From: Cristatella mucedo
Taxonomy: Eukaryota; Bryozoa; Phylactolaemata; Cristatellidae
NCBI GenBank assembly: GCA_009760855.2
Contig: WPIO01000057.1
Span: 531,001-595,000, forward strand
Direction: 5' to 3'
DNA: 64,000 bases
Shown here: positions 46,991-58,080 of the stretch, in pieces
How positions within the stretch are numbered: the first letter of the stretch is position 1
Layout: every line of letters begins with the position of its first letter
Made by a program: the position numbers and the translations under genes
Notes under the pieces: generated by a model
Database searches by the model: none
The model's input: only the letters and a program-made list of their open reading frames with translations
What the model was told of the DNA's origin: nothing

Positions 46991-47336
46991 TGTGTGCACA
47001 TCACACACGCGAACAAACAATGTTGGCCCAAAAAATCAATGCACTCTGCCCTTCGGTGAGGTAGATCGCCATAACATGATTAATCGAAGAAACCAACCCA
47101 GTTGAAATAAATTGAAGCAGGCCGAAGTTGAAGCAGTTTACCACCGACAAACAATTCAGTGAAATAAAAAAATATACTGGCTCGTTGATCCGCGATTTCT
47201 TATAACCGAAGAGAGCATTCTGGGCATTGACCCCCACAATCTCAGACGTGTCCTGGGTAATTACCTGCCTAAGTTTAAGCAACTCATCACAATTTCATGG
47301 CAGAGTGACCTGTTTTCGTATTCTACAATCCAACTC
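46991..47336 (+). other. Intron 5 sequence, possible transposon flank
   Basis: May include the decayed 3' part of the Tc1/mariner relic; no motif clear enough to assign. Confidence 0.35.
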
Positions 47337-47404
47337 CACCGCAGGATCTCGGGACCAAGGTGGTGAAAAGCAACTGCCTTACATAGTGAGCCATCACGGC
47401 TCGC
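47337..47404 (-). mobile_element. SINE-A head fragment
   Basis: CCACCGCAGGATCTCGGGACC, GAAAAGCAACTGCCTTACAT and GTGAGCCATCACGGCTCGC are the antisense tRNA-like head of SINE-A. The body is absent. Confidence 0.7.
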
Positions 47405-48045
47405 TGCTTGCCACGTGCGGGTGGAATACCAACATCCCTAGCAAAGTCCAAATAGTGTTCTGCGGTCATTATCCCATGCACCTGGTGCAAAGCTTCCTAC
47501 TCCAGCTTTACCAAGCGGTCCCACACCATCATTACTCTCCACCGCCATTGTTCGCTGTCTTTTGGGGACAAACGTCTAGAGATTCCTTCCATTTTCTCCA
47601 CCCTCGCTGAGTGCCTGGAAGGTAGCAAAAGGTGTGAACTTCTATCGGCCAGTCCAGAGAACTTTGTTCCCATCAGTAATGGTATTTTCAGGCCGGTATT
47701 TTCGGGCAAAAGCACGCCTCCTGCGTTTGTGCACAATGCAAGTAGCTGTTTCCTCTTAGCAACCCTGGAGCTCATACCTTTCGACCTTAGTCTTTTCCTA
47801 ATCGTACGTACATGTACAGTAATCCCAAAGAGCTCAAACTCTTTCTTAATTTTCATCGACTTGCTTAACTTGCGTGGCATTGCCAAACTTTTATTTTTCA
47901 GTCCGGGGGTATAGTGTGTATGTCGAGCACAGATGTCTACCACTTCCGATTTTTTGATTAATCGTTCCGGTCTGTTCTAATTCCTTCACATTGTACCTCG
48001 CTGTTACTTGTGCAATGGTAAGCTTTCAAGCGATCGCTCGATTAG
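47405..48045 (-). pseudogene. Tc1/mariner transposase relic
   Basis: On the - strand, from 48045 downwards: remnants of the helix-turn-helix region (ETG(T)INQKIGSGRH-like), then VRTIRKRLRSKGMSSRVAKRK, a typical Tc1 second DNA-binding segment, then the catalytic-core trace (MGTKFSGLADRSSH, SEQWRWRVMMVWD, like the family's GGGSVMVWG), and after a frameshift GIMTAEHYLDFARD. Tc1/mariner enzymes cut and paste short TIR elements at TA. Several frameshifts and the loss of the DE residues context show it is dead. TIRs were not identified. Confidence 0.8.
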
Positions 48046-49125
48046 AATAATCCTTACTTTTTAATGCGATGCTTGCAACCATCTGGCACTCGGGGAGCTT
48101 GGAAAACCAGATCATCTTTTACTTGAGCGCTGCTTGCTACCGAAAGCCTTCAAAGCCACGTGTGTATCATATTGTGGTGCCCAGAAGGTTTGGATTGCTT
48201 CCTGACATTCATGTGTGATTCTGTGTTGGAGCCTAAAAATGTTTACCCAGACAGGTAATCCGAGTTTTTGGAGTAGGGAGATAACTTTGCCGTGCGACCT
48301 CGGGTAGTTAACGACTACAGTCCACCAAATCGTGCTGAATGATGCAGGCTGAAGCTAACGAGCTCCTTTATATTTTAAGGCAACACTTTTTTCTAATTTT
48401 TTAAAAATTGTTTTGTGCATACAGAACTAGCAGAAACTAAGGACCTCTACTCTGGCACCCAAGTAATGGTGACCCTTAGCAAATAGGGAGTAGTAGGCAT
48501 TCGACTGCAAAACGTTTGACCAAAGCACAAAAAAAGGAATGTGCCAAAAAACATAATATCATTTCATGCTGGCTTTTTCATAAATCTATGTATACAACAG
48601 GAAGATAACGAGAAAAGCATTTTTTATGCAAACATTATTTTTAAAATGTAAATGTCGGATTTCCCCATTTTACAGCACACACCTTGGAAGTGGCAGCGTT
48701 GTGTTTTGGGGGTACTTGAAGGCGTTCGGTCACTACCAGCCACGTGCTGTCATTGGGCTGTCGGTACCAAGCGCCAAAGAAGTATTTCTGGTCGTAATTT
48801 GGTCCGAAGTTGGAAAAACTTTGAGTTTTTATCAATGGTGCAATCCAAAAAATGCAAAACTTGAAAGAGTCAGAGAAAGACCGAGTCTGGTGTGGGCCGG
48901 ACAATGTGTTGTGAGATGCTGGCCGTCACAGGCTGTCGTGTCCTCTCACCTGCTTCGGCTTTTTTCGAACTGCTATTATAATAAGTATTATGAGTATCAT
49001 GAGGCCCGGGCCTGACCCCGAAACCGACTAGCCGGCCAAATACTAAAACCGGTGTCAGAATGCCAAAGCAGCTGCCTGTGTAGCCTCGGATGTGTCTTAC
49101 ACTTGGTCTCCTCTTTTCTATGAAG
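48046..49125 (+). other. Intron 5 end, unassigned
   Basis: No recognised family. The exon 6 acceptor is preceded by GGTCTCCTCTTTTCTATGAAG. Confidence 0.4.
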
Positions 49126-49280
49126 AGCGAGTCGAGCCGAGTGAGCTTACTAGCTCCTGCTACACCTGCTGCTGGTGCTACTATCTCCTCTGGAGCCGTG
49201 CTCAGCAGCGCCGACTCCAGCCAGCAGCAGCAGCAGCTCAAGTATGAGAATGATCGACTCAAGATAGCTCTGGCACAGAG
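49126..49280 (+). CDS. HOMER: Homer exon 6, linker and coiled-coil start
   Basis: 155 nt, residues 163-213 plus two bases of Ser214; donor GTATGC. The first 30 or so residues are Ser/Ala/Pro/Thr-rich ([17 protein letters not shown]), followed by five Gln residues and [14 protein letters not shown], which opens the Homer coiled coil; a very similar segment exists in insect Homer as I recall. The SLLAPATP stretch could be an internal EVH1-binding-type motif, but that is conjecture. Confidence 0.92.
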
Positions 49281-49489
49281 GTATGCTTTGCTGCGTCTTC
49301 TCATACTCCTTCCCTCCCTCCCACTTGTTTTCTCTATCCATCCCTATCCCCATCTCTCCCTCATTCTTTCCACTGTCAGCCTCTCTCATCGTGTGTCTGC
49401 CTCTCTCTGGCTGCTCCATGCCTCTGTTATGTATGTGTCTCTGTTCTGTCTCCCTCTCGCCCTTCTTTTTTCTATATTTTCTCTCTCCC

Positions 49490-49610
<121 letters not shown>

Positions 49611-49772
49611 GGACTGTGTGGCATAGCGCTGGTGTATACCCACATACGGTGTACCCACACACACACACAGCCTTCGTTGGTGCTTGCATTTACTTAGTGT
49701 TCTCTGTTTTCGTCTGACGAAATGTCATCGTATTCGACGTTTCTTACGGCACTGCTTGGTTTTATCGTCAAG

Positions 49773-49929
49773 CTCTCAAAATGCCAAGAAGTGGGAGGTG
49801 GAGCTGCAGACGCTGAAGAACAACAACGCCCGACTGACGGCTGCCCTTCAGGAGAGTACGGCCAACGTTGAGGAATGGAAAAAGCAGTTGGCCGCCTACA
49901 AGGAGGAGAACGCCAAGCTTAAAAAGCGG
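49773..49929 (+). CDS. HOMER: Homer exon 7, signature coiled-coil exon
   Basis: 157 nt completing Ser214 and encoding to Arg266, phase 0 end with donor GTGAGC. Contains SSQNAKKWEVELQTLK and NNARLTAALQESTANVEEWK followed by KQLAAYKEENAKLKKR, near-identical to the most conserved coiled-coil block of Homer in flies and vertebrates. Heptad spacing of hydrophobic residues continues across it. Confidence 0.98.
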
Positions 49930-50499
49930 GTGAGCTACATCGCTGCCATGCCATCTGCTGGTTTGCGGCATCTTACCGACCAATTCAGACCTGTGTTAAA
50001 AGATTCTGTCAACATATTTTTTTTAATGTAGCAGAACGGTCAGCTAAGCTTACTGATTGCCCTGCTTGCCCTAAAGCGAGACCCCGAGCCTTGAAAGAAA
50101 GGATTGGTCGTGTCATTTGCAGGAGTCAAATCTTCATCTCTTAAATCAGAAAACTGAAGAGTCCCAATTTCACTGCTACCAACTATCGCGTGCGTTACTG
50201 TATAATCACGTGTATATACAAACCTCTGCTGTGCCCTGATCACTTCTGCTGATGCGCCCAGCTTTTTCTTTTTATGGTATCTGGTGTTGCTCGGCCTCCA
50301 TCCAGTGCTTCTTGTCGAGCTTGGCTGGTGTGCTTATGTTTGCATGCAGCCAGAACGGCTGAATGGTCTCGAATTTGTGTTGGCGTTGCTTGGTTCCTTG
50401 CAAGTTACCACCGATGGCCAACCATGCTTGCCGAAGCCACAGTCCTTCCAATCGGCCTTCCATTGGCATGGGGCAGCCCCCTAAGCTGTTAAACCTGTT
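49930..50499 (+). other. Intron 7 start, unassigned
   Basis: Nothing recognised before the LINE-A insertion. Confidence 0.45.
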
Positions 50500-51840
50500 C
50501 TAACCTGTTAAATGCCAGCTCACTGAAATCTAAAGGGCCACTTATTCGTAACCATGTTGTCCAAGAAAACCTTGATGCATGTCTTCTGATAGAGACCCGA
50601 GTGATACCTGCTGCTTGTCTTGAGACCATGACCATTCGGCTTCTCATTCGTGTTGTCCATGCAATCGTACAAAATGGCTGGTGGGGTTGCTGTCGTTTTT
50701 CGAGCATCACTTGGTTATAGCACCTGCTGTTTTTCGCAGGGCTTTTGTTTGAATTAGTTGCCATCGGGCCTCTCCCGTTTGTGATTTACAGACCCCCCCT
50801 TCCATGACGGCCCATTGCTTTCGTGTATTTATTCGAAGCCTCTTGGAAAAGTGCTTGGGCCTATGGCATCTACTTACTCTCTTAAACCGACGATACCCAG
50901 CTGTTATCATTTAAAGTTTAAATTGTCAACCATTGACATCAGCTGCAGTTATTGATTAACTAAGTGTCTGCCTGAAGAAATACACGATTCTGGACGTCAG
51001 CCAACGTTCCCTTCATCTGTCTCCTAAACACACGTCTGGACTTACGAGATTGTGATCTTCCAACGGGTGATGCTATAGAGCTACCAACATCACACCTTAA
51101 AGTTAAGGCGTCTTCTTTGAAGGCCGCCTTTCTGAAGACTGCTTTCGAAGCTCATGTTCGAGACCGTGGCTGGCTAAAGATCTTTATAGCTTCATGGTTC
51201 TTACTAGACTGGACCGCTCTAGTTCAGTTTTGGCTAGCCTACCACAAAAAATGCGAAGCTTGTATAGCTGATGAAGAATGTGGCTACAAGATTACTACAA
51301 ATCGAGAAAATTCAGCTGCAGATGAGCTGCAATACCTCATGGTTGTTTAACAATTACAGAGCAAAATTGTTACCCTGGCAACTAACAAGCCCCAACAATC
51401 GCTTGGCCCCTTCATAATTAGCTGAGCTTTCAAACCTGTTTCCACCCTCTTGTGGCCTAATCCTCCTCTATTTATATCACACAGGCTTCTCCCTTCTTTC
51501 GCTTTTAAAGACTGCTGGCTGCTGAAGCTTTTGCTCAGCTATTACTAGCCTATGTAGCTTACCTCCGAACAACTCTTAATTACATCTGCTCTCCTGCTGC
51601 CCACTGTGGCACATTCTTTCCAGCCGATCTGAGCTGCTACTTCCATGTTACTCACTTCCTTGACTACTCTCCTGACTCGGCTCATCTTCTCACTTTCTGT
51701 TTTTGCATGACATGGAGCCTGTTGGCTACTGTAAGCGCACCTAGAGCCGCTTTGGCTGTGAGAGGGCTATAGAGAAAGAAGTCCACAGTGTGACACCCGC
51801 TCACACTACGATGCCTCGTGGATTCATGGATACATACGTG
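50500..51840 (+). mobile_element. LINE-A copy, internally deleted, in intron 7
   Basis: Starts with the endonuclease N-terminal segment (CTCACTGAAATCTAAAGGGC), jumps after about 300 bp to the reverse-transcriptase FYVDDTQ region (GAAGCCTCTTGGAAAAGTGC), and runs with many lesions to the 3' end near 51830. Same orientation as Homer. Most of intron 7 is this insertion. Confidence 0.85.
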
Positions 51841-51978
51841 CACACCGAAGGTTGAATCTGGTGTCGTATCCCTCCTTTTTACGCCTGGAGCTCAGCTGTG
51901 GGCACTCTGGCAGCTACTCCTTGGCCTTGTAGCCTCGTAGACTGTGCATTAACGGCGCTGCCGCATGTCGTGCTGCAG

Positions 51979-52098
51979 CTGTCGGAGCAAGAGAAGAATG
52001 TGACAGAATCGGACGAGCTCATGCTGTTACGAGGACAACTGGGTGACGTCACGGCACGCCTGCAGGCAGCCGAAGAGGAGAGGCGAAAGAAGGAGGAC
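51979..52098 (+). CDS. HOMER: Homer exon 8, coiled coil
   Basis: 120 nt, residues 267-306, phase 0 both ends, acceptor CTGCAG, donor GTGAGT. Reads LSEQEKNVTESDELMLLRGQ and on to EEERRKKED: charged heptads without Pro or Gly runs, suited to a continuous helix. The position right after the signature exon and the matching phases support it. Confidence 0.93.
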
Positions 52099-52156
52099 GT
52101 GAGTCACCTAGTGCTCGGAGGCTGCTGCCAAGTGTACTGCTTCACCCATTCCTGCT

Positions 52157-52228
52157 GTCTGTCTCTGTTTCTCTCTCTGTCTCTGTCTCTGTCTGTGCCT
52201 CTGTCTCTGTCTCTCTTTTTCTCTCTCC

Positions 52229-52288
<60 letters not shown>
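52157..52288. repeat. (CT)n/(CTCTGT)n array in intron 8
   Basis: Mixed TCTG and CT units grading into a pure CT run. Confidence 0.95.
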
Positions 52289-52292
<4 letters not shown>

Positions 52293-52563
52293 CATCTATA
52301 TCCCTTTGTGAATCCTATTCTCTTTTACTCTTGCTCTTCTCTCTTTAGCATAAGAAACTATCACGTGTATTTGTAAATTGTTGCCAGTATATCTTGCCCA
52401 CTGTTGTTTGGTTCAATGCCTCTCTGCTATTGGCACCTTTTGCTTCAGCATGTTGAGCATGTGTTATGGGTGCTGAATAGTGATCACGTCGAATTCCGAT
52501 TGGCAACAGCTCATTCTGTTACGTGGCCCACGTTAACGATGCGAATGGCTTGTTAATTTTTAG

Positions 52564-52644
52564 GAAACACGGTCGCTCATAACGCGCATACACGTGCTCG
52601 AAATATCAGAAGCTGAAAAGAACGGTCTCCAGGAGCGGCTGGTC
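52564..52644 (+). CDS. HOMER: Homer exon 9, coiled coil
   Basis: 81 nt, residues 307-333, phase 0 both ends; acceptor TTAATTTTTAG, donor GTAAGT. Encodes ETRSLITRIHVLEISEAEKN followed by GLQERLV, with Leu/Ile/Val at heptad positions. In vertebrate Homer1 this zone is the second half of the coiled coil. Confidence 0.92.
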
Positions 52645-52981
52645 GTAAGTGCCCCTCTGCTCCTCCCTGCACCTTGCTCGGTGCGATTGCTCTGTGATTG
52701 GCTGCTCTCACCTGCCACTGGACCTTGCCACTGCATAAGCACCTTCGTGCCTCGCGTTGCCTCTTCAGTTTAGTCCATCGTGACTTGCCGGTTAATTGCT
52801 GTTGGCTAGGGTGATTGCTGTCGGCTTGGGCGATGCCTTCGGGGAGCTTCTTTGACAGCCATGCCGTGGAGGCTGCGCTTGAGCCTTTTAGTGGCTGCCA
52901 TTGCTACCGAAACGTCAGGCTCTGATCATGTGTTCTCACTTTTCTGAAAGAGTGGGAGAGGGTAGAGAGGCATGGGTTGGT
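52645..52981 (+). other. Intron 9 start
   Basis: No repeat recognised up to the SINE. GAGAGGGTAGAGAGG at 52957-52971 resembles the sequence after the SINE (53170 onward). Confidence 0.45.
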
Positions 52982-53168
52982 GAGCCGTAATGGCACACTA
53001 GGTAAGGCGGTTGTTTTCACGACCTCGGTCCCGAGGTCGTGGGTTCGATTCCTGCGGTGGGCGATCCTTTATCGTCACTGCAAGCGGTGGTGATAGCCGT
53101 AAAGGCTCTTCTGTCGCTATGCAAAAAGAGGCTGTTTAATCAGCCAGTATTTATTTATTTATTTATTT
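52982..53168 (+). mobile_element. SINE-A copy in intron 9
   Basis: Complete and little diverged: TGAGCCGTAATGGCACACTA head, perfect CACGACCTCGG/CCGAGGTCGTG hairpin, GGGTTCGATTCCTGC, GGTGATAGCCGTAAAGGCTC, CTATGCAAAAAGAGGCTGTT and an (ATTT)n tail. GAGAGGGGTAGAGAAGG follows, a possible target duplication of 52957-52971. Confidence 0.93.
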
Positions 53169-53510
53169 ACGAGAGGGGTAGAGAAGGAGAAGCAATAGAC
53201 GGTAGAGAGTGAGCATAGTGGTGAGAGGGCATGACGACATGTAGGATGAACCCGCAGCCCGACCTGCACTTTAGAGGTCGGGGCACATTGGTGCGTTTTT
53301 GCGAAAGCCAACCCTGTACGCAGCCGGCTGCTGTCTCGTCCTGCTCCTTGCCCCACAAAGGTATGGCAGGATGCGAATTTTGTGGTTGGTTTGCCCGAGG
53401 ACGACTTGCTGCTGCTGCAGGACGTGTGCCGGCTCGCGCCGGCTCACTGCTGCGGAGCCGCTTTGGTCTCTTGAGCGCCCTTGACCCTTGCCTGCTTGCC
53501 GTGCCCTCAG

Positions 53511-53696
53511 GCCATGGATCAGGAGCACAAGCTCCTGAAGAACAAGCTGGACCTGACGAGCGAGGAGGTGGACGTGCTTCGGAGCACCATCTCGGAGGAG
53601 AAGGGCTCGCTGCGCCGACTGCACGACACGCTGGCCCTCAAGCTGGCCGACATAGCTAACGTGCAGGGTCAGATGGGCAAACTACTGCAGCTGTGA
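53511..53696 (+). CDS. HOMER: Homer exon 10, C terminus and stop
   Basis: 186 nt including TGA at 53694, residues 334-394; acceptor GTGCCCTCAG. Reads AMDQEHKLLKNKLDLTSEEV, then VLRSTISEEKGSLRRLHDTL and ends GQMGKLLQL. The layout (charged helix, then Leu-rich tail ending near KLL) parallels the leucine-zipper end of other Homer proteins, which drives tetramer formation. The frame reads back into the intron for only ten codons. Confidence 0.94.
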   Translation, partial: AMDQEHKLLKNKLDLTSEEVDVLRSTISEEKGSLRRLHDTLALKLADIANVQGQMGKLLQL

Positions 53697-55479
53697 GCTC
53701 GGCGGTCCAGCCAGCGGTCCTCTTGCATCCGGCCGTCTGGTCAACCGGCCTGTGAGACTGTTCGCCGACCGATGCTTGCCGAGCTTGAGGCTGGCCTTAA
53801 TCCGTGGCACGAGTCCGTCTCAGCTTCCTGCGGCTTCTCGTTTGCTCGCTTGGCTCTGCAGCCGGTGACTGGACATCGTTGGTGGCACCTGAGGACTAAC
53901 GAACTCTTGGCAGTGCCGACCACTCTCAGTGGCAGCTGCTGAATGCCACGTGACGTGACAGTGCCCGGCCGAGGGGCGCTTCTTTTCGAACTGGCGAGCT
54001 TAGTTTGAGGATTTTGATAAAGTTCGTTCTTATTTTTGTAGTTGATTGTAGCCGTAATTTATGCGTGTTGAACGTGATTTGTACAGCTCCCCCACCTGCT
54101 TCTTGCGATCAGGCGGTGGCTGTGGCTGGCTTTTCCCAGTCGCCTCAGCTAATTGGTCCGTGCAGTTGCACTGCTGCTGCGAGACCGTGAGTGCTGCTGA
54201 AAGATGCTGGCACCCTTGTCACACCAACACACAAGCTAACCTGACTGTAGACAAACTCTGAGACTGTGTGCTCTGTAGTCTCTTTGGTCTCTCTGTGGTC
54301 GCTCAGTCAGCTGCTTGTGATATGATCCTCTTTGCCTGGGGTCCTTTTGATGCTGCACGTTTGAATTTGGCTGTGCCGCCCACAGTAGTTTACAGTGCTG
54401 TTGCCGGTTGCAGCTGTCGCTGTGTCATCGGCCGCTGCGTAGCTTGGCATGGTATTGGGCACTTGTCATCTAGAGCCAAATCACCAGGAGTTCTTTGTAG
54501 ATCATAAGCTCAAGCACCTCTCTGTGTGTGGGCACTTGGGCACTTGGCCTGTCGTTTAGATGCCCGCCTCGACTTTTCTTTTTGCTTAGCCCAACGATTT
54601 GTGTCCGTGTAAGCTATGTTTTGTTATTTATGTCTGTGTCAACAAGATGAGGTTTACTTGAACTGAAACCGCTTAGTTCATCTTTTTTGAGTGGCCTTGT
54701 ACTAGTGGCAGGAAGGGTCCTGACGTCCCAGCGTCTCCAAGCATCGCCTGTTATGCTGCTTTTTGTTAGCCTTGGTAAGCGACTGATTCTGATTTTTAGC
54801 ATGAAGCCGACGGTATCTTAGTTGTCTGCGTTAGCTGTGGCCACACGTACTGCCCTGCCTGGCCTACTTTTTTCTGCACAACGGTAGCCACTGTAAACAA
54901 GGGTCTGAGTTCAAAGGGCTAATGGAGTGTTAAATAGCAGTGCCAACTGCTTCGCTTTGATTGCCATGGGCCTCCATTGTTGTTTTGAGTGCTGTATTTA
55001 ACTTCCGAGACTGTACAGTGAGTCTTCCTTGTGGCGATTCGACGTGATGATTTACCTTTACATTGCTCACCATCAAGATCAAGATTAATCGATTTATCGG
55101 CAGCATTTAATACAATTGGATCACAATATCCTACTTGAACGGCTGAGATGAACAATCGCTCAAGCTGATGGGAGTAATAAAGGATTTCTTGCTTACCGAC
55201 TCTACTTTGCTCCGGGCTATCTCATCTCCCTGTCAACGTACGGCATTCAAAATCGACTCAACGGCTGAAGGATCTTAAGTGGCTTACTAGTGAGCTGTGA
55301 ATTTGGTAACTTCCTGTCGTTAATCCCACTCGAAAATGTCGGGCTTTCTCATATTTGGCCACTAATGTCCTCGGCTATAAACCAGGTACATCAGCATCGA
55401 CAAAGCCATAAATGTCAGCAGCCATTAACTAGCTACAAAAGTAATGCAATGCCACTGCTGTAGTGACCTTAGCTGGAAG
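53697..55479 (+). other. HOMER: Homer 3' UTR (presumed) and flank
   Basis: No repeat family recognised up to about 55480. If the AATAAA at 55176 is used, the 3' UTR is about 1.5 kb. GC content falls gradually along it. Confidence 0.45.
55176..55181 (+). terminator. AATAAA, candidate Homer poly(A) signal
   Basis: First clear AATAAA hexamer after the Homer stop codon that I could find, 1.48 kb downstream. Confidence 0.4.
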
Positions 55480-56600
55480 CAAGTTCCAGACTTTCGGTCC
55501 GTATCAGTTACGGGCTCGATCGCCGATAGATTTATTTCTAGAGGTTAATAGATACTGAGAAGCAGGCGGTGCGACAGCATACAGGAGGAAGGAGGTCGAA
55601 AATGTGGGCTGGTGCAAGCAAGCAAAGCTTGACTGGGAGCCAGTGCAGGTCGGCTAGAAGTGGAGTGATGTGGCAACTGCGACGCTCAACATGGTCTTAA
55701 TGACTTTGTGGAGTTACTGACGGAGATACATAAGCCTGCATGCAGAGTTTTGCACCAGCTGTATGAGCCTGAGTGCACAGAACGGTCGACCAGCAAGCAG
55801 TGAGTTACAGAAGTCAAGACGGAATGTCACAAATCCATGAACCAGTTTAGATGTGGTATACCTGTCTAAATAAGCCCTAATTTTAGCTATGTTACGTAGC
55901 GCTAAGTAGGCAGACTTGATTGAGGAGCTGATGCGGTCGTCTTACGAAAGGTGACTTGGGAACAGGACACCTAGATTTCGTGCAGATGCAACTGGAGATA
56001 TGCTAGCAGAGCCGATTTTGAACGTTAGCCTTCCCAATGCCTGAATCACACTTTGTTTGCCCGTAACTAGTAAGCTGGTTTTATCATCATTCAATTTAAG
56101 AAAGTTTGCCGTCTCCATGAGCAGATGTCATCGATACATGCAGCAAGGAATTTGAGAGAACTCGGCGTGCTGGAGGGATGGAAGCAAATGTACACAGAGT
56201 GTCATCTGCAAAGAAGTGAAAGCCTAGACTGTGCTTGGCAATCACATCGGCAAGAGGGAGTATAAACCGTGAAAAAAACCATACAATTATGCAGGGAGCC
56301 CTGAGGTACCCTATATTTCAGAGGTACCGCGGATGATCTATGAATATTCACATCAATACTCTGCTGGAGTCACCCATTGAGATAAGAGCTGAACCATTGC
56401 AGAGCAGTGCTAGTGATGCTTAGGCGAAATGAGAGACGCTCTAGATGGACTTTGTGATCAATATTATCGATATTATCAAAAGCTGCCGGAAGATCGAGCA
56501 AAGCAAGCAGAGACACTCTACCCATGTATTCATTCCTAAGTAGGTTGTTATACAACCGAAGCAATGCTGACTCCGTGGAGTGATTAGCTCTAAAACCAGA
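55480..56600 (-). mobile_element. LINE-B, reverse-transcriptase-containing copy
   Basis: Antisense. The complement of 56564-56370 carries reverse-transcriptase motif A (ALLDLPAAFDNIDNIDHKV, with a duplicated NID) and LERL. 55610-56370 holds the C-terminal region. It is interrupted by a LINE-A tail at 55690. Not intact. Confidence 0.85.
55690..55733 (+). mobile_element. LINE-A 3' tail nested in LINE-B
   Basis: CATGGTCTTAATGACTTTGT and GGAGTTACTGACGGAGATAC are the last about 44 bases of LINE-A in sense orientation, placed where LINE-B copies read CGACAGACAAGCC. Confidence 0.8.
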
Positions 56601-56832
56601 CTGGAAGTTTACTAGCTTTGCTTAAAGTTTCAAAATATGAGTTAAGCTAGTCTGCTACGACTCGTTTCAGCGTCTCAACTACCTATCTGCATGTTGTTGA
56701 ACTGTTAAACGTTAAACGTTATCTGAAAAGTGCCTATCTGCATGTTGTTAAACAGCACTCAGTACAAATATTTGTTACAGCCGTATACCGCTGTTCATAT
56801 GGCAACCGTTACCACTAACCATTCGATCATAT
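56601..56832. other. Unassigned spacer
   Basis: May include more LINE-B. CTATCTGCATGTTGTT occurs twice (near 56685 and 56732). Confidence 0.4.
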
Positions 56833-56962
56833 ATATATAATTCATTTGTACAGCGCTCTAAGAGAACTTAATCTCTATTCAGGCGCTTCACATATGCCTC
56901 GGGGCTCGAGCCAGCGACCTCAGCCAGATCTAACCACTCGGCAAAATCAGCTCGGCGATCAT
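56833..56962 (-). mobile_element. SINE-B copy 4
   Basis: Antisense with tail, GGGGCTCGAGCC box and the end CAGCTCGGCG; a short internal deletion removes part of the A-box region. Confidence 0.87.
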
Positions 56963-56967
56963 GCTTT

Positions 56968-57057
56968 TTTTTACAGCATCTGTAAAGTGCCTAGAAAGAG
57001 ATTCAGCTCTCTGGAGGCGCTATACAAATATATTTGTACTGTTATATTATTATTATA
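56968..57057 (+). mobile_element. LINE-B 3' tail fragment
   Basis: TAAAGTGCCTAGAAAGAGAT, TCTCTGGAGGCGCTATACAA and an ATTATTATTATAC tail. Confidence 0.8.
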
Positions 57058-57436
57058 CTAGTTGATCCTAACAAAGGCCAAGTCCAACTTGGATTCAAGA
57101 ATGGTCGAAACACGGATACGCAATCCAAAAATGGAGATGTCGGCACCGTACCTAGCGATCCTTGTGCTGATCTTGCATATTGCTTTTCTAGTATATTTGT
57201 CAGTCCGAAAGGTAGAACAATCTATACTAGAGTACTCTCCTTCAGTAACGTTCCTACTAGACTCCCTTCATTCATCGGTGCACATCAATGTTTGCATTAT
57301 AGCCTAAGAGAAGTGACATCATCTTAAGTTAATCTGCCTGTCTTATAACACCCCTGGCCCTCTATTCCATGTGTCCTACTTCGTCGAGGCACAGATCTGC
57401 AGCTGCCATGCAGAGCTAACTGAGCAAAATCAAGGA
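57058..57436. other. Unassigned region
   Basis: No repeat recognised. Two overlapping open frames of 81 and 97 codons show no known domain. Confidence 0.4.
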
Positions 57437-57580
57437 GCTGGTTTGGTCTAGTGGTTAAGGTGCTCGCCCCGACCAAGGTCTGACTGAGGTCGTGGGCTCG
57501 AGCCTCGAGGCATATGTGAAGCGCCTGAATAGAGATTAAGTTCTCTTGGGGCGTTATACAAATGAATTATATATAATTAT
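57437..57580 (+). mobile_element. SINE-B copy 5, best preserved
   Basis: GAGCTGGTTTGGTCTAGTGG head with GTTAAGGTGCTCGCC, GTGGGCTCGAGCC, GCATATGTGAAGCGCCTGAA, AGATTAAGTTCTCTTGGGGC and an AT-rich tail. Confidence 0.95.
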
Positions 57581-57724
57581 ATATAATCTCATCGAATTCA
57601 AGTTTTGCGTCAAAGCCTCTAAGCCCACACGGCTTTTGGGGCACATGCCGTTGCTGCCACAGTCTGCAGCAGGAGGCTAAATGTCAATGTGTAGGAATTT
57701 CGGAATGAATAAAGTCACACAGTC

Positions 57725-58080
57725 ACACGGGCCTGCACAGCGAAAGCTACTGCTACCAATGGTCTTTTAAGCAGCTGGAAAGGAACTGCTAATTTGTGGT
57801 CCACAAAAGACACGAGGCAACGGGGAGGCTGAAACCGGTGCAGCAGGTCAGCTAGGTATGCAGACACCAAGCCATGGTGGGCCTTGTGGGTCAGATTATG
57901 CATTTTGCCTTGTATCGGTAAACAAACGGTTTCCATAGGAGCGCCGAAGCAGCAAAGAAGACACGTGGCTGAACCTCTGAGACTTGTTAACTAGCCTCAC
58001 TGGGGATTTATTGGTTAGTCTTACGGTCACATTGCAGATGCTTCAGGGCCTTTGTCGATAGCCCAGCTAAAACGGAATTG
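57725..58080 (-). mobile_element. LINE-A 3' fragment
   Basis: Antisense C-terminal region: AGCGAAAGCTACTGCTACC, GCTAATTTGTGGTCCACAAA, GGGAGGCTGAAACCGGTGCA and CCCAGCTAAAACGGAATTGT; may continue faintly to 58410. Confidence 0.82.
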
